DNA of 53,123 nt from Actinomycetota bacterium (GCA_003168255.1 PMSU01000066.1:1-53123), one strand, 5' to 3'; counted from the stretch's first letter, positions 34,797 to 43,367 are shown. Numbers and translations: made by a program. Notes: generated by a model from the letters alone, not told the origin.

Positions 34797-35177
34797 TTGA
34801 CGTTGGCCGCGGTGAACATCAGCCAAGCCCGCTCCGTTGCTGCGGCGACCTACCATCACGACGCGATCCTGCGGATCTGCCGCCAGTACACCCCGCCCGG
34901 AGTCCGGCTGGCCGGAGAGATCGACCACCGTGCCGCGGATCCGCTGTCAACCGCCCTGCAAGAGGCCATCCGCCTCGAGGGCGACATCACCATCAACATG
35001 GCCGAACTGTCCTTCATCGACGTCTCCTCCACCCGCATGATCCTTAACATGGCGCGCAGCATTCCCCGGCCGCGTGTCATGACCCTGCGTTGCAGCCCGG
35101 CCGTCGCGCCGAGGTTTCTCTACCTAGGAGCCGCTGACATCCCGAGGGTCAACGTGGTGACCGTTCATGACCAGTGA
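34797..35177 (+). CDS. STAS-domain protein (anti-sigma-factor-antagonist-like)
   Basis: About 126 residues. The STAS core is GVRLAGEIDHRAADPL followed by the strand-helix INMAELSFIDVSSTRMIL; the Ser after DVS is at the position phosphorylated in SpoIIAA-type antagonists. The start is uncertain: a TTG at 34797 and a GTG at 34815 are in frame, while the only upstream ATG (34790) is in another frame, so a lost 5' portion or frameshift cannot be excluded. It overlaps the start of the next gene, a damaged HATPase anti-sigma protein, and such pairs normally form a partner-switching module. With the partner broken, its role is doubtful. Confidence 0.65.
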   Translation: MTLAAVNISQARSVAAATYHHDAILRICRQYTPPGVRLAGEIDHRAADPLSTALQEAIRLEGDITINMAELSFIDVSSTRMILNMARSIPRPRVMTLRCSPAVAPRFLYLGAADIPRVNVVTVHDQ

Positions 35178-35504
35178 TCACGGCGACCGCGACAACGCGC
35201 GGGCGGCCTCCGCAAGCGATCGGAGGGCAGCCGCCGAGGCCGCCGAGCTCCTCATCGACCAGATCTTTGACGACGACGGCCTCTACGCGGCGGTCGGCGG
35301 TTTCCGCCCACGCCACCCATGCAGGCCTGGCGGAGGGCCGTGTCTATGACCTGGTGGCCGCCGCGCACGAACTGGCCGCCAACGCCGTGCAACACGGCGG
35401 CGGCGCCGGCCGGCTACGCCTGTGGCACCATAACCAGGCCCGGCCAAGCTCACCCTGAGCCCCAGCATCCAGCAGGCGATCAAGGACCTCACCGCGCAGC
35501 CGTG
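35167..35504 (+). pseudogene. Anti-sigma regulatory factor (HATPase, RsbW-like) remnant
   Basis: The first piece starts at the ATG at 35167 (MTSDHGDRDNARAASASDRR) and loses frame near 35300. The second, in another frame, holds the ATPase N-box in VAAAHELAANAVQHGGG but stops after HHNQARPSSP. The final KLTLSPSIQQAIKDL piece is in a third frame. The G-boxes expected after the N-box are missing. Total length is about half of a working protein. It overlaps the STAS gene by 11 bp. Confidence 0.65.
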
Positions 35505-35557
35505 AAGTTGTTCGCCAGCCCGTGACAGCCGTTGCTTTCACGTTTCAGCCGCGCGGC

Positions 35558-36208
35558 CTACGAGCTGACGACACCCGCGTCGTGGGCGAGCAGCCCGGCC
35601 TGGGTGCGATTCGCGCATCCCAGCTTGTCCAGCATCCGCGACACGTAGCCCTTGATCGTGGCCTCCGACAAGTACAGCCGCGACGCGATCTGCGCGTTCG
35701 GCAGGCCCTCGCCGAGGCAGGCCAGCACCTCGACCTCCCGCTCGGTCAGCGACCCGACGAGTTTCCGCGCGCGATCACGAGCCGACTGACTGTCGGCCGA
35801 CGCCGCGATCAGCCGCCGGGCCGCGATCGGCGACAGCACCGTATGCCCGTCGGCGGCCACCTTCACCAGCCCGATCAGGTCCTCCGGCGGCGTGGACTTG
35901 ACCAGGAACCCGGCCGCGCCGGCTCGCAGCGCCCGCAGCACATACTGGTCGGCATCAAAGGTCGTCAGCACCACAACGGCCGGCGGCTCGGCAAGCTCGC
36001 TGATCCGCTCGATCGCGGTGAGCCCGTCGACGCCCGGCATGCGCAGGTCCATGAGCACGACATCCGGCCGGTTGCGCACGACCGCTTCGACGCCCGCAGC
36101 CCCGTCGTGTGCCTCGTCGACGACCTCGATATCGGCGGCGGAGCCGAGAATCGTCCGCAGGTGCGCGCACACCATCGGCTCGTCGTCCACGACAACCACC
36201 CGGATCAT
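35558..36208 (-). CDS. NarL/LuxR-type response regulator
   Basis: A 216-residue response regulator. The receiver domain (1-120) has Asp8-Asp9, phosphoacceptor Asp54 (VLMDLRMPGVDG), Thr in VLTTFD and Lys in FLVKS. The LuxR helix-turn-helix (about 148-210) reads LTEREVEVLACLGEGLPNAQIASRLYLSEATIKGYVSRML. It starts 4 bp after its histidine kinase ends, so the two are coupled. The target genes are unknown; the YceI-ABC transporter operon on the other side of the kinase is a candidate. Confidence 0.93.
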   Translation of the reverse strand: MIRVVVVDDEPMVCAHLRTILGSAADIEVVDEAHDGAAGVEAVVRNRPDVVLMDLRMPGVDGLTAIERISELAEPPAVVVLTTFDADQYVLRALRAGAAGFLVKSTPPEDLIGLVKVAADGHTVLSPIAARRLIAASADSQSARDRARKLVGSLTEREVEVLACLGEGLPNAQIASRLYLSEATIKGYVSRMLDKLGCANRTQAGLLAHDAGVVSS

Positions 36209-36212
36209 CGCC

Positions 36213-37454
36213 TCACACCGCCGAATCCGCTGTCGGCACGTACGCGGGCAGCGTGGCCTCGACGCAGAACCCGCCGTCCGGCGCCCGTCCGGCCCGCAGC
36301 GTCCCGTGCACGAGTTCGATCCGCTGCCGCAGGTTGGCGATGCCCAGGCCCGAGCCGGTGCCGGCCAGCCCGCCGTCGGCCAGCCCAGCGCCGGCCAGCC
36401 CGCCGTCGGCCAGCCCGGCGCCCCCCTGGCCGGTCGGTGGCGTGTTGCGGATCGTGACCCGCACCCAGGCGTCGTCGTACTCGACCCGCACGGTCACCCG
36501 CGCGCCGGGCGCGTGCTTGCGCACGTTGGTCAGCGCTTCCCGCACGACCCGGTACGCCGTGCGCCCCACCACCGGCGAGGCGAGCGCCGGGTCACCTTCC
36601 TGCACCAGCTCGGCTGGCGTCCCCACCGCGGTCGACTCCGCGACCAGCGCGGCGAAGCCCGACGTCGACGGCGTCTCGTCCCCCTCCGGCGTCGTCCGCA
36701 GGATGCCGACCAGATCCCGCAGCTCGTCCAGCGCCTGGCAGCCGGCCGCCCGCAGCTCCTCCGCGGCCTGCCGGGTCGGCTCGTCGGTCGCCGTCACCCG
36801 CAGCGCGCCGGCTTGCAGCACCATCAGGCTCACCCGGTGGGTCACGACGTCATGCATCTCGCCGGCCAGCCGGGCGCGTTCCTGGGCGCGGGCCTGCTCG
36901 GCGAGCAGGTGCCGCTCCCGCTCGGCCCGCTCGGCGCGTTCGGTCAGCGCCTGCACCAGCCGCCTGCGGGCGTCGAAGTACAGCGCCAGCAGCGGCCCGA
37001 CGGCGGTGCGGATCAGCCCGATGGCGATGATCGTGGTCGACGGCTGCCAGGGCCGCATGGCGATGACCGTGAGGATGCCGAGCACGATGAACGCCGTCCG
37101 GCGGTTCCGCCGGTAGAAGACCGGTCCATACGCCGCCAGCACCGTCGCGAAGGGCGCCCACACGTTCCCGTCGTGGGCTGGCGTCAGCACGCCCGCCGGG
37201 GTGATCAGCAATGTCACCGCCAACGTGAACGCGGCCAGGATGGTGACGACCGTGAGCGGCGCGCGGCGGCGAGCCACCAGCGAGAAGCACGCGGCCGCCT
37301 GCAGGCCCAGCATGACCCAGGCGAGCGTGCCGGGATGGGCAGGCCACCACGAGCCGCCCACCAGCGTCACCCCGGTGTCGAGCAGCACAAAGAACACCGC
37401 GATCGCCACGTCGATGGCGACCCGATGCCGGCAGCGCCACGGCTCCTCGTTCAC
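36213..37454 (-). CDS. NarL-family sensor histidine kinase
   Basis: A 413-residue membrane kinase. Four to five hydrophobic segments span about 12-155 without a large sensor domain. The HisKA_3 dimerisation helix has phosphoacceptor His201 in LAGEMHDVVTHRVSLM. The HATPase domain has the N-box ALTNVRKHAPG and the G-box GTGSGLGIANL. Between them an unusual 10-residue duplication (GAGLADGGLA twice) lies in the ATP lid, encoded by two 30-bp copies at 36361-36420. This may be recent slippage. It forms an operon with the response regulator. Confidence 0.92.
   Translation of the reverse strand: MNEEPWRCRHRVAIDVAIAVFFVLLDTGVTLVGGSWWPAHPGTLAWVMLGLQAAACFSLVARRRAPLTVVTILAAFTLAVTLLITPAGVLTPAHDGNVWAPFATVLAAYGPVFYRRNRRTAFIVLGILTVIAMRPWQPSTTIIAIGLIRTAVGPLLALYFDARRRLVQALTERAERAERERHLLAEQARAQERARLAGEMHDVVTHRVSLMVLQAGALRVTATDEPTRQAAEELRAAGCQALDELRDLVGILRTTPEGDETPSTSGFAALVAESTAVGTPAELVQEGDPALASPVVGRTAYRVVREALTNVRKHAPGARVTVRVEYDDAWVRVTIRNTPPTGQGGAGLADGGLAGAGLADGGLAGTGSGLGIANLRQRIELVHGTLRAGRAPDGGFCVEATLPAYVPTADSAV
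36361..36420. repeat. Two tandem 30-bp copies in the kinase ATP-lid coding region
   Basis: The two 30-bp halves differ at one position (AGCG against GGCG at the end). They encode a duplicated GAGLADGGLA stretch before the G-box. Confidence 0.92.
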
Positions 37455-37620
37455 GCGGCATACGGTACGTCACCCAGAACGAGAGCAGCGCTGCGAGCAA
37501 CCTTCGGCAGGCAGAAACCTACTAAAGTCGCACGCCGGCCCGCGCGGCCAGCCCTTCGTCGCGCCAGGAACCGACTGCTCGCCCTGCCCGCGCCGCCCCG
37601 GCTGCCATTCCAATGGGCAC

Positions 37621-38136
37621 ATGCAAACGAAACGAGAGCACCCAGCGACAACACCCCAGCTAGGCCGCTACGAGATCGACACCAGCTGCTCGACCGTCAC
37701 GTTCAGGACCCGGCACCTATTCGGGCTCGCGCCGGTCCGCGGCACGTTCGCGATCCAGACCGGGACAATCGACATCGCCGAGCCGCTCACCGACTCGGGC
37801 ATCCGGGCGGAGATCGACACGGCGAGCTTCCACACCGGCAACGGGCAACGAGACAGCAGCGTACGGTCGGCGCGCTTCCTCGATGCCGATCAATACCCCG
37901 TAATGACCTTTATTTCCGAACGCACGAATGGCTCCACCCTCACCGGCACGCTGACCGTACGCGATGTCACCCGGCCGGTCAGCCTGTCGGTCGAGCGGCC
38001 CGTCTTCTCGCCAGGATCGTTCACCGTCCGCGCGACGACGCGCATCGACCGGACCGACTTCGGCGTAACGGCAGCGCGCGGACTGGCCGGCCGCTACCTC
38101 GACCTGTCACTGGAGATCCAGTGCGTGCGCACCTGA
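37621..38136 (+). CDS. YceI-family lipid-binding protein
   Basis: A 171-residue YceI-like protein. It opens LGRYEIDTSCSTVTFRTRHLFGLAPVRGTF, the first strands of the lipocalin-like barrel, and continues with SARFLDADQYPVMTFIS and RTDFGVTA, all standard for the family. No signal peptide is seen, so it is probably cytoplasmic. Relatives bind polyprenoids or amides; ligand unknown. The ATG at 37621 has no clear ribosome site. The following ABC gene overlaps its end by 16 bp. Confidence 0.88.
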   Translation: MQTKREHPATTPQLGRYEIDTSCSTVTFRTRHLFGLAPVRGTFAIQTGTIDIAEPLTDSGIRAEIDTASFHTGNGQRDSSVRSARFLDADQYPVMTFISERTNGSTLTGTLTVRDVTRPVSLSVERPVFSPGSFTVRATTRIDRTDFGVTAARGLAGRYLDLSLEIQCVRT

Positions 38137-39110
38137 CCGCGCGGCCCGCGGACCTGACCGTCCGCGCCGCGCGCAAGCCAGCGGTCGCGGTCGACGTGGC
38201 CGGGCTACGCAAGAGCTACGGAGAGGTGCAGGCCGTCCGCGGCGTGAGCTTCACCGTCGAGCACGGCGAAATCTTCGCCTTGCTCGGGCCGAATGGCGCA
38301 GGCAAGACCACCACGCTGGAGATCCTCGAGGGATTCCGCGCCCGCGACGCCGGCCAGGTCAGCGTGCTCGGCGCCGACCCCGGCGACCGGGCTAACGGAC
38401 GGGCGCTGCGCGAGCAGATCGGGCTGGTGCTCCAGGACATCGCGGTCGAGCCATACCTGACAGTCCGCGAGACGATCGCCCGCAACGCCGGCTACTACCC
38501 GGAGCCGCGGGATGTCGATGAGGTAATCGCCCTGGTCGACCTCGCCGGCCAGCAGCGGCAGAAGGTCAGGAACCTCTCCGGCGGGCAGAAGCGGCGCCTC
38601 GACCTCGCCCTGGGGATGATCGGCAACCCGAGCCTGCTGTTCCTCGACGAGCCGACGACCGGCTTCGACCCGAACGCGCGCCACGGCGCCTGGGAGATCG
38701 TGCGCAACCTGCGTGACGCCGGGACCACCATCCTGCTCACCACGCACTACATGGATGAGGCCCAAGAGCTGGCCGACCGGGTGGCGGTGATCACCGGCGG
38801 CCAGATCGTGGCCGAGGGGACACCGTCGACCATCGGCGGCCGCGACACCGCCCGGACGCGGATCCGGTTTGCCCTGCCGGACGGCTGCGCGGTCGCCGAG
38901 CTACCACCGGGCGCCGTGCCGGGCGACGGCCTGGTCACCGTGCAGACGCAGGAGCCAACCAAAACGCTGCATCAGCTGACCGACTGGGCGCTGCGACGCG
39001 GCACGGTGCTCACCCGGCTCACCGTCGACCGGCCGAGCCTGGAGGACGTCTACCTGCGCCTGACCGACCATGGCGCGCCCGCATCCACGATGGACAGGAG
39101 TACACGATGA
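38121..39110 (+). CDS. ABC transporter ATP-binding protein (DrrA/CcmA type)
   Basis: A 329-residue ATPase. Walker A is GPNGAGKTT, the signature is LSGGQKRRLDLALGM and Walker B is LLFLDEPTTGFD, with the switch His in LLTTHYMDEA. A C-terminal domain of about 90 residues follows, as in DrrA-type exporters. The GTG at 38121 is preceded by GGAG at 38112-38115 inside the end of the YceI gene, so the start overlaps it by 16 bp. It is coupled to the permease (ATGA overlap). Together they would export a drug, lipid or similar hydrophobic molecule. Confidence 0.92.
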   Translation: MRAHLTARPADLTVRAARKPAVAVDVAGLRKSYGEVQAVRGVSFTVEHGEIFALLGPNGAGKTTTLEILEGFRARDAGQVSVLGADPGDRANGRALREQIGLVLQDIAVEPYLTVRETIARNAGYYPEPRDVDEVIALVDLAGQQRQKVRNLSGGQKRRLDLALGMIGNPSLLFLDEPTTGFDPNARHGAWEIVRNLRDAGTTILLTTHYMDEAQELADRVAVITGGQIVAEGTPSTIGGRDTARTRIRFALPDGCAVAELPPGAVPGDGLVTVQTQEPTKTLHQLTDWALRRGTVLTRLTVDRPSLEDVYLRLTDHGAPASTMDRSTR

Positions 39111-39889
39111 GCATCGCCACCCACCGGGTCCGGCGTCATGATCTCGCCCTGCTGTGGCACCAGATCCGCTACGAGCAGCTGTCATTCTGGCGCAACCCGC
39201 AGAGCGCGTTCTTTACGTTCGTCTTCCCGGTCGTGATGATCACGATCTTCGGCGCGCTGTTCGGCCGGGTGAAGGCGGGCTCGTACTTCTACGGGCTGTC
39301 CGCCCTCCAGTACTACGTGCCCACGATCGCCGCGGTATCGGTGCTGGGCGCCTGTTACAGCCAGCTGGCGATCGTGCTCTCGATGCGGCGCCAGAACGGC
39401 ATACTCAAGCGGGTCCGCGGGACGCCGCTGCCAGCGTGGGCGTACTTCGTCGGACTGCTGGCGCACTGCGTCATGGTCAGCGTCACCGATGTCGCGCTCA
39501 TCGTCGGCGTCGGCGCTGCGTTCGGCGTTCCGCTCCCCACCCACTGGACGGCGATCGCGGTGGCACTCGTACTCGGTGCGGCCAGTTTCTGCGCGCTGGG
39601 CGTCGCGGTGGCCTCCCTGATCCGCAATTCCGAGGCCGCGCCGCCGGTCGTGCAGCTCATCCTGTTCCCGCTCGTCTTCATTTCCGGCACGTATCTCCCG
39701 ATCCACTCCGCCATGCTGAACCGCATTTCCGGCGCCTTGCCGGTGCGGCCGTTCAACGAGGCCCTGCTCGGCCCGTTCGCCCAGCACACCGGGTTCGACT
39801 GGCACAACCTCGGCGTGCTGCTCGCCTGGGGTGCCGCCGGAGCGTTCGTCGCCGTCCGCCGCTTCCGCTGGAACCCCCGCCCCGAATGA
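39107..39889 (+). CDS. ABC-2 type transporter permease
   Basis: A 260-residue membrane protein with six hydrophobic segments (about 30-50, 60-80, 105-130, 140-165, 175-195, 230-250). The N-terminal YEQLSFWRNPQSAFFTFVFPVVM and the FPLVFISGTYLPI block after the fourth segment are typical of ABC-2 permeases paired with DrrA-like ATPases. The start overlaps the ATPase stop (ATGA). Its end converges on the MerR gene, 59 bp away. Confidence 0.92.
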   Translation: MSIATHRVRRHDLALLWHQIRYEQLSFWRNPQSAFFTFVFPVVMITIFGALFGRVKAGSYFYGLSALQYYVPTIAAVSVLGACYSQLAIVLSMRRQNGILKRVRGTPLPAWAYFVGLLAHCVMVSVTDVALIVGVGAAFGVPLPTHWTAIAVALVLGAASFCALGVAVASLIRNSEAAPPVVQLILFPLVFISGTYLPIHSAMLNRISGALPVRPFNEALLGPFAQHTGFDWHNLGVLLAWGAAGAFVAVRRFRWNPRPE

Positions 39890-39948
39890 CCGGCAGGCGC
39901 CACGAGATCTGCGACGGCTGCCAACGCCCCCCGATGACTTGCCTTTTC

Positions 39949-40782
39949 CTACCCGAGCGGAAACGCAACGTCGCAGATCAGCTCGTCGTGGTTGATGGCG
40001 CGCGGTTCCGCTATGTACACCTCCCGGCAGGACAGCCGGCTTCCGGGACGAGCGATTGCCTCGGGCGAGCAGGCGACCGCGTCGTAGGCGGCGAGGATCG
40101 CCGGATAATCCCACTGAGCTTTGGTGATCGTGGTGAAGGCTTCGTCGTGCGCTGGCTCGGTGCGAATGCCGATGAGATCGGTCACCTGTACATCGTCGGG
40201 GCAACCGAGAATTGCCTCCAAGGGTCCATCGCTCTCGTAGTCGACGACGCCGTGGAAGATCAAGATGAACGGCCCGGCCGGCGGCGCGCCGTCCAGGTGG
40301 CTGGCGAACGCCGCCTTGGCCTCCTGGACGAAGGTGTCGGTCTCCGGCGCTCGCAGCCGGCGCTGGATCGACATCACCCGCTGCGCGGGTACGTGGCGGG
40401 TCTGGATGGAAAACATCGGATGGTCTTCCTCTCGGAGGATCGCGTGGATGTGGCGGATCAGGAACCTGCGGCTCGTGTGGCGAGCTTCCAGTTCGATCAG
40501 GTGCCGGTCGAGGCGGGCGGTGGCCAGATCGCGATTCCGGTCGAGCTCGGCGAGCAGCAATCCGATCTCGGCCAGGCTCAGGTCCGCGCCGCGCAGCATC
40601 CCGATGAGCCGGGCAGCGCGGACCTGGCCGGCTCCGTAGCGGCGATGTCCGTTGGACGGATCGACGTCAGCCGGCCGGAGCAGACCGATCTCGTCATAGA
40701 GCCGTAGCGCCTTTGCCGTCAGCCGTGTCTGCTGAGCGAATTCGCCGATGGTGAGCAGCTGCCGGGCGGAGTCCAGTGTCAC
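39949..40782 (-). CDS. MerR-family regulator with GyrI-like effector domain
   Basis: A regulator of 277 residues. The N-terminal winged helix reads LTIGEFAQQTRLTAKALRLYDEIGLLRPADVDPSNGHRRY, a clear MerR motif. A coiled-coil dimer helix and a GyrI-like ligand-binding domain (about 120-277) follow, as in BmrR/TipA-type drug sensors. The start is placed at the GTG at 40782 rather than the ATG at 40794 because that ATG lies within the -10 element of a MerR-type promoter (see next entry), so transcription would begin near 40782 and the mRNA would be leaderless. It converges on the ABC permease, so the transporter is one possible target. Confidence 0.85.
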   Translation of the reverse strand: MTLDSARQLLTIGEFAQQTRLTAKALRLYDEIGLLRPADVDPSNGHRRYGAGQVRAARLIGMLRGADLSLAEIGLLLAELDRNRDLATARLDRHLIELEARHTSRRFLIRHIHAILREEDHPMFSIQTRHVPAQRVMSIQRRLRAPETDTFVQEAKAAFASHLDGAPPAGPFILIFHGVVDYESDGPLEAILGCPDDVQVTDLIGIRTEPAHDEAFTTITKAQWDYPAILAAYDAVACSPEAIARPGSRLSCREVYIAEPRAINHDELICDVAFPLG

Positions 40783-40787
40783 GTCGC

Positions 40788-40818
40788 CGATCATGCCCCT
40801 TCCCCCAAGGGCATGGTC
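40788..40818 (-). promoter_or_regulatory. MerR-type promoter with 19-bp spacer and dyad
   Basis: On the MerR gene strand, TTGACC (-35) is followed by a 19-bp spacer and CATGAT (-10). The 19-bp spacer is the hallmark of promoters activated by MerR proteins. An imperfect dyad, ATGCCCTT-GGGGG-AAGGGGCAT, covers the spacer. Seven bases after the -10 is the GTG at 40782, giving a leaderless start. The site is most likely self-regulated. Confidence 0.7.
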
Positions 40819-40909
40819 AAGCCCGAGATCCAGGCTGCTGTGGACGCAGCAGCTAGCCACGCCAGGACGCGGCTGAGTACGGTTAATTGTCACCAGCAGG
40901 AGGGTCACC

Positions 40910-43282
40910 ATGATGCGACGTCGAGGCTTCGCGGGGCACGTTCGCGAGATAGCGGCCGTGGTGGGCGGAACGATGCTCGCCGGCGGGCCGTTGGCCCTGG
41001 CTGGGACATCGAGTGCTGCCGCGGCCGACAAGACCACCACCATCACTAACTGCACGGTGGCAACGTTCGAGTCGGCGGTCGCCAAGAGCGACAACGTGGT
41101 GTTCGGCGTCAATTGCTCCCTGACGCTGCCCCACTCGGTGAAAGTACCTTCGTCGAAGGATCTCTCGATCGTTTCGGGCGGGTTCACCGTTTCGCTCTCA
41201 GGGGACACTGTCACGCAGCTTTTCTCAGTAACAGGCGGAACGCTGGACGTCTCTGGGGTGACGCTGGTGCAGGGCGTGGCAAGGGGGAGCACCGGTGCCA
41301 GCGGCGGCAACGGCATGGATGGGACGACCGGAGCAAATGGCACTCCAGGCGTGGCCGGGTCGAATGGAGGGCCCGGACACAGCGGCACCGCCGGTAAGAG
41401 CGGAGCACCAGGCCATGCGGGCGGCGCGGCCAAGGGCGGTGCGATCTACATAGGCTCGGGAACGGTCGATCTGACTTCGGTGACACTCGAGCTCGACGAA
41501 GCTATCGGCGGTTCCGGCGGCCAGGGCGGCGGGGGCGGAATCGGCGGAATGGGCGGGGTTGGCGGAAGCGGCGGCGCCGGCTCTACGTCGGCGGGCGGCA
41601 AGGGCGGTGCTGGCGGTAACGGCGCGCCCGCCGGGAACGGCGGGGCCGGGGGCGGCGGCGGCTCAGCGCAGGGAGGTGCCATTTACAATTCCGGCAACCT
41701 CACCCTGACCAGCTGCACCTTCTCAAACGACACGGTTCAAGGCGGCGACGGCGGGTCGGGCGGCACCCCGGGATACGGCGGGTTCGGTGGCGCGGGAGCG
41801 GCAGGCGGGTCCGGGGGGACCGGTGACAAAGGCGGCAACGGTGGCAATGCTGGCGTCGCCTCCGTCGGCGGCAACGGCGGGGCAGCGGGGATCGGCGGCG
41901 TGGCGGAAGGAGGTGCCGTCTACAGCACCAGCTCCTTCACGGTGAACGGCAGCACGACCTTCCAATTTTCCGGCGCTACCGGCGGCTCGGGGGGCCTTGG
42001 TGGCCCGGGTGGCACCGCCGGGGAAGGGGGCATCGCCGGCAACGGTGGTTTTGGCGGGGACGGCCACAACGGCACGCCCACGAGTGTGCCAGGAGCGGCC
42101 GGCGGCGCGGGCGGTCCCGGCGGAGGACCGGGCGCGGCCGGCCTGAGCAGCACGAGCGGGACGAACGGCCCAGCAGCGCCGGGCGGAGCCGGCGGGATCG
42201 CGGCCGGCGGCGCACTGTATGTGAAAGGCACGACGAAGATCACCGGGGCGACCTTCTCCAGCGACGTCGTTATGGGCGGTAGCGGCAGTACCGGGGGTCC
42301 TGGCTACCCCAACTACGGCGGAGCTGCTGACGGCGGATCTGGTGCGGACGGCGGCAAGGGCGGCAACGGCGGCCCTGGCGGTGCGGGCGGGCCCGCGGGT
42401 CCCGGCGGCGATCCCCCGCCGGGACCCGCAGGGCCGATGGGCCCTGGTAAGACCGGCTCTGCGGGAGCAGACGGCGCGGCCGGCGGCGCCGGCGCGGCCG
42501 GCGGGAACGGCGGCGCGGGTGCTGCTGGCCAGGGTGGCGCGGTTGCCACGGACGGAAACCTGAACATCATGTCGAGCACGTGGCTAGGAGATCAGGCCAC
42601 CGGCGGCAATGGCGGCCTCGGCGCGGCCGGAGCGGTGGGCGGCACGGGCGGCTCTGGCGGCGTCGGGGGCGCCGGGGGTGCCGGACCCGGCAGCTCGGGT
42701 CAGCCCGGCGCCACCGCTGGCAACGGGGCCAACGGCGGCAACAGCGGGAAAGGCGGCAACGGAGGGAAAGGCGGGGCGAGTGAGGGCGGCGACGTGGCCA
42801 ACCTGAGCAAGACAGCCACCGTCACCATCACCAAGAGCAGCTTCGCCAGCAGCCTGGCCAAGGGTGGCAACGGCAACGGAGCCGGCGCTGGCGGCCCCGG
42901 AGGCGGAGCCGGCAACGGCGGCGTTGGCGGCGAGCCGGCCGCAGGCGCGGCTGGCGGCTCCGGGGGAAATGGCGGGAACGGCGGAAACGGGGCCAACGGT
43001 AGTAATGCCGGCAGCGGCGGGAATGCAACTGGCGGCGCCGTATGGTCAATCACGCCGGGGAGCTTCAACAGCTCGACCGACACCTTCAGCGATGACACGG
43101 TAACCGCTGGTACAGGTACCACTCCCGGTGGTTCAGGCGGCAGCGCCGGCGCTGGAGGTAGTGCTGGGGTCTATGGCGGCACCGGAACCGGGCCGACCGG
43201 ATCCCCCGGGAGCAACGGCACGGCGGGGAAGGCCGGCAAGGCCGGGAATAGCGGCGTCGCGGCCGACCCGAACACGAACTGA
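40910..43282 (+). CDS. PGRS-like glycine-rich secreted protein with beta-helix-type blocks
   Basis: A 790-residue protein. After a signal peptide (about 1-38) comes a non-repetitive domain (about 40-125, TITNCTVATFESAVAKSDNVVF). The rest alternates long Gly-Gly-X tracts, like mycobacterial PE-PGRS, with short non-glycine blocks of the form GGAIYNSGNLTLTSCTFSNDTVQGG (5-6 copies, near 180, 255, 345, 440, 540, 635, 720). These blocks resemble the right-handed beta-helix repeats of Pmp-type proteins. No PE domain, LPXTG or terminal membrane segment is present. AGGAGGG precedes the ATG at 40910. A cell-surface or matrix role is likely; function is not known. Confidence 0.85.
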   Translation: MMRRRGFAGHVREIAAVVGGTMLAGGPLALAGTSSAAAADKTTTITNCTVATFESAVAKSDNVVFGVNCSLTLPHSVKVPSSKDLSIVSGGFTVSLSGDTVTQLFSVTGGTLDVSGVTLVQGVARGSTGASGGNGMDGTTGANGTPGVAGSNGGPGHSGTAGKSGAPGHAGGAAKGGAIYIGSGTVDLTSVTLELDEAIGGSGGQGGGGGIGGMGGVGGSGGAGSTSAGGKGGAGGNGAPAGNGGAGGGGGSAQGGAIYNSGNLTLTSCTFSNDTVQGGDGGSGGTPGYGGFGGAGAAGGSGGTGDKGGNGGNAGVASVGGNGGAAGIGGVAEGGAVYSTSSFTVNGSTTFQFSGATGGSGGLGGPGGTAGEGGIAGNGGFGGDGHNGTPTSVPGAAGGAGGPGGGPGAAGLSSTSGTNGPAAPGGAGGIAAGGALYVKGTTKITGATFSSDVVMGGSGSTGGPGYPNYGGAADGGSGADGGKGGNGGPGGAGGPAGPGGDPPPGPAGPMGPGKTGSAGADGAAGGAGAAGGNGGAGAAGQGGAVATDGNLNIMSSTWLGDQATGGNGGLGAAGAVGGTGGSGGVGGAGGAGPGSSGQPGATAGNGANGGNSGKGGNGGKGGASEGGDVANLSKTATVTITKSSFASSLAKGGNGNGAGAGGPGGGAGNGGVGGEPAAGAAGGSGGNGGNGGNGANGSNAGSGGNATGGAVWSITPGSFNSSTDTFSDDTVTAGTGTTPGGSGGSAGAGGSAGVYGGTGTGPTGSPGSNGTAGKAGKAGNSGVAADPNTN

Positions 43283-43367
43283 ACCGCTCCCCATCCCCGG
43301 GAGTCACCGGGGCTCGCGGCTCTGCCGTGGACGGCCGGCGGTGACTTGCCGTCAGTGCTGGCCGGGC

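Noticed and set aside
35892..38120. Open frame of over 700 codons leading into the ABC ATPase gene
   Set aside because: It is antisense to the response regulator, kinase and YceI genes; only the part from the GTG at 38121 has family features and a ribosome site.
40795..41433. N-terminal extension of the MerR frame by over 200 residues
   Set aside because: The extension is antisense to the PGRS-like gene and Pro-rich; the helix-turn-helix needs no such extension and the promoter lies inside it.
40910..43282. True PE-PGRS protein or collagen
   Set aside because: There is no PE domain, and the repeats are GGX rather than Gly-Pro-X, with intervening beta-helix blocks.
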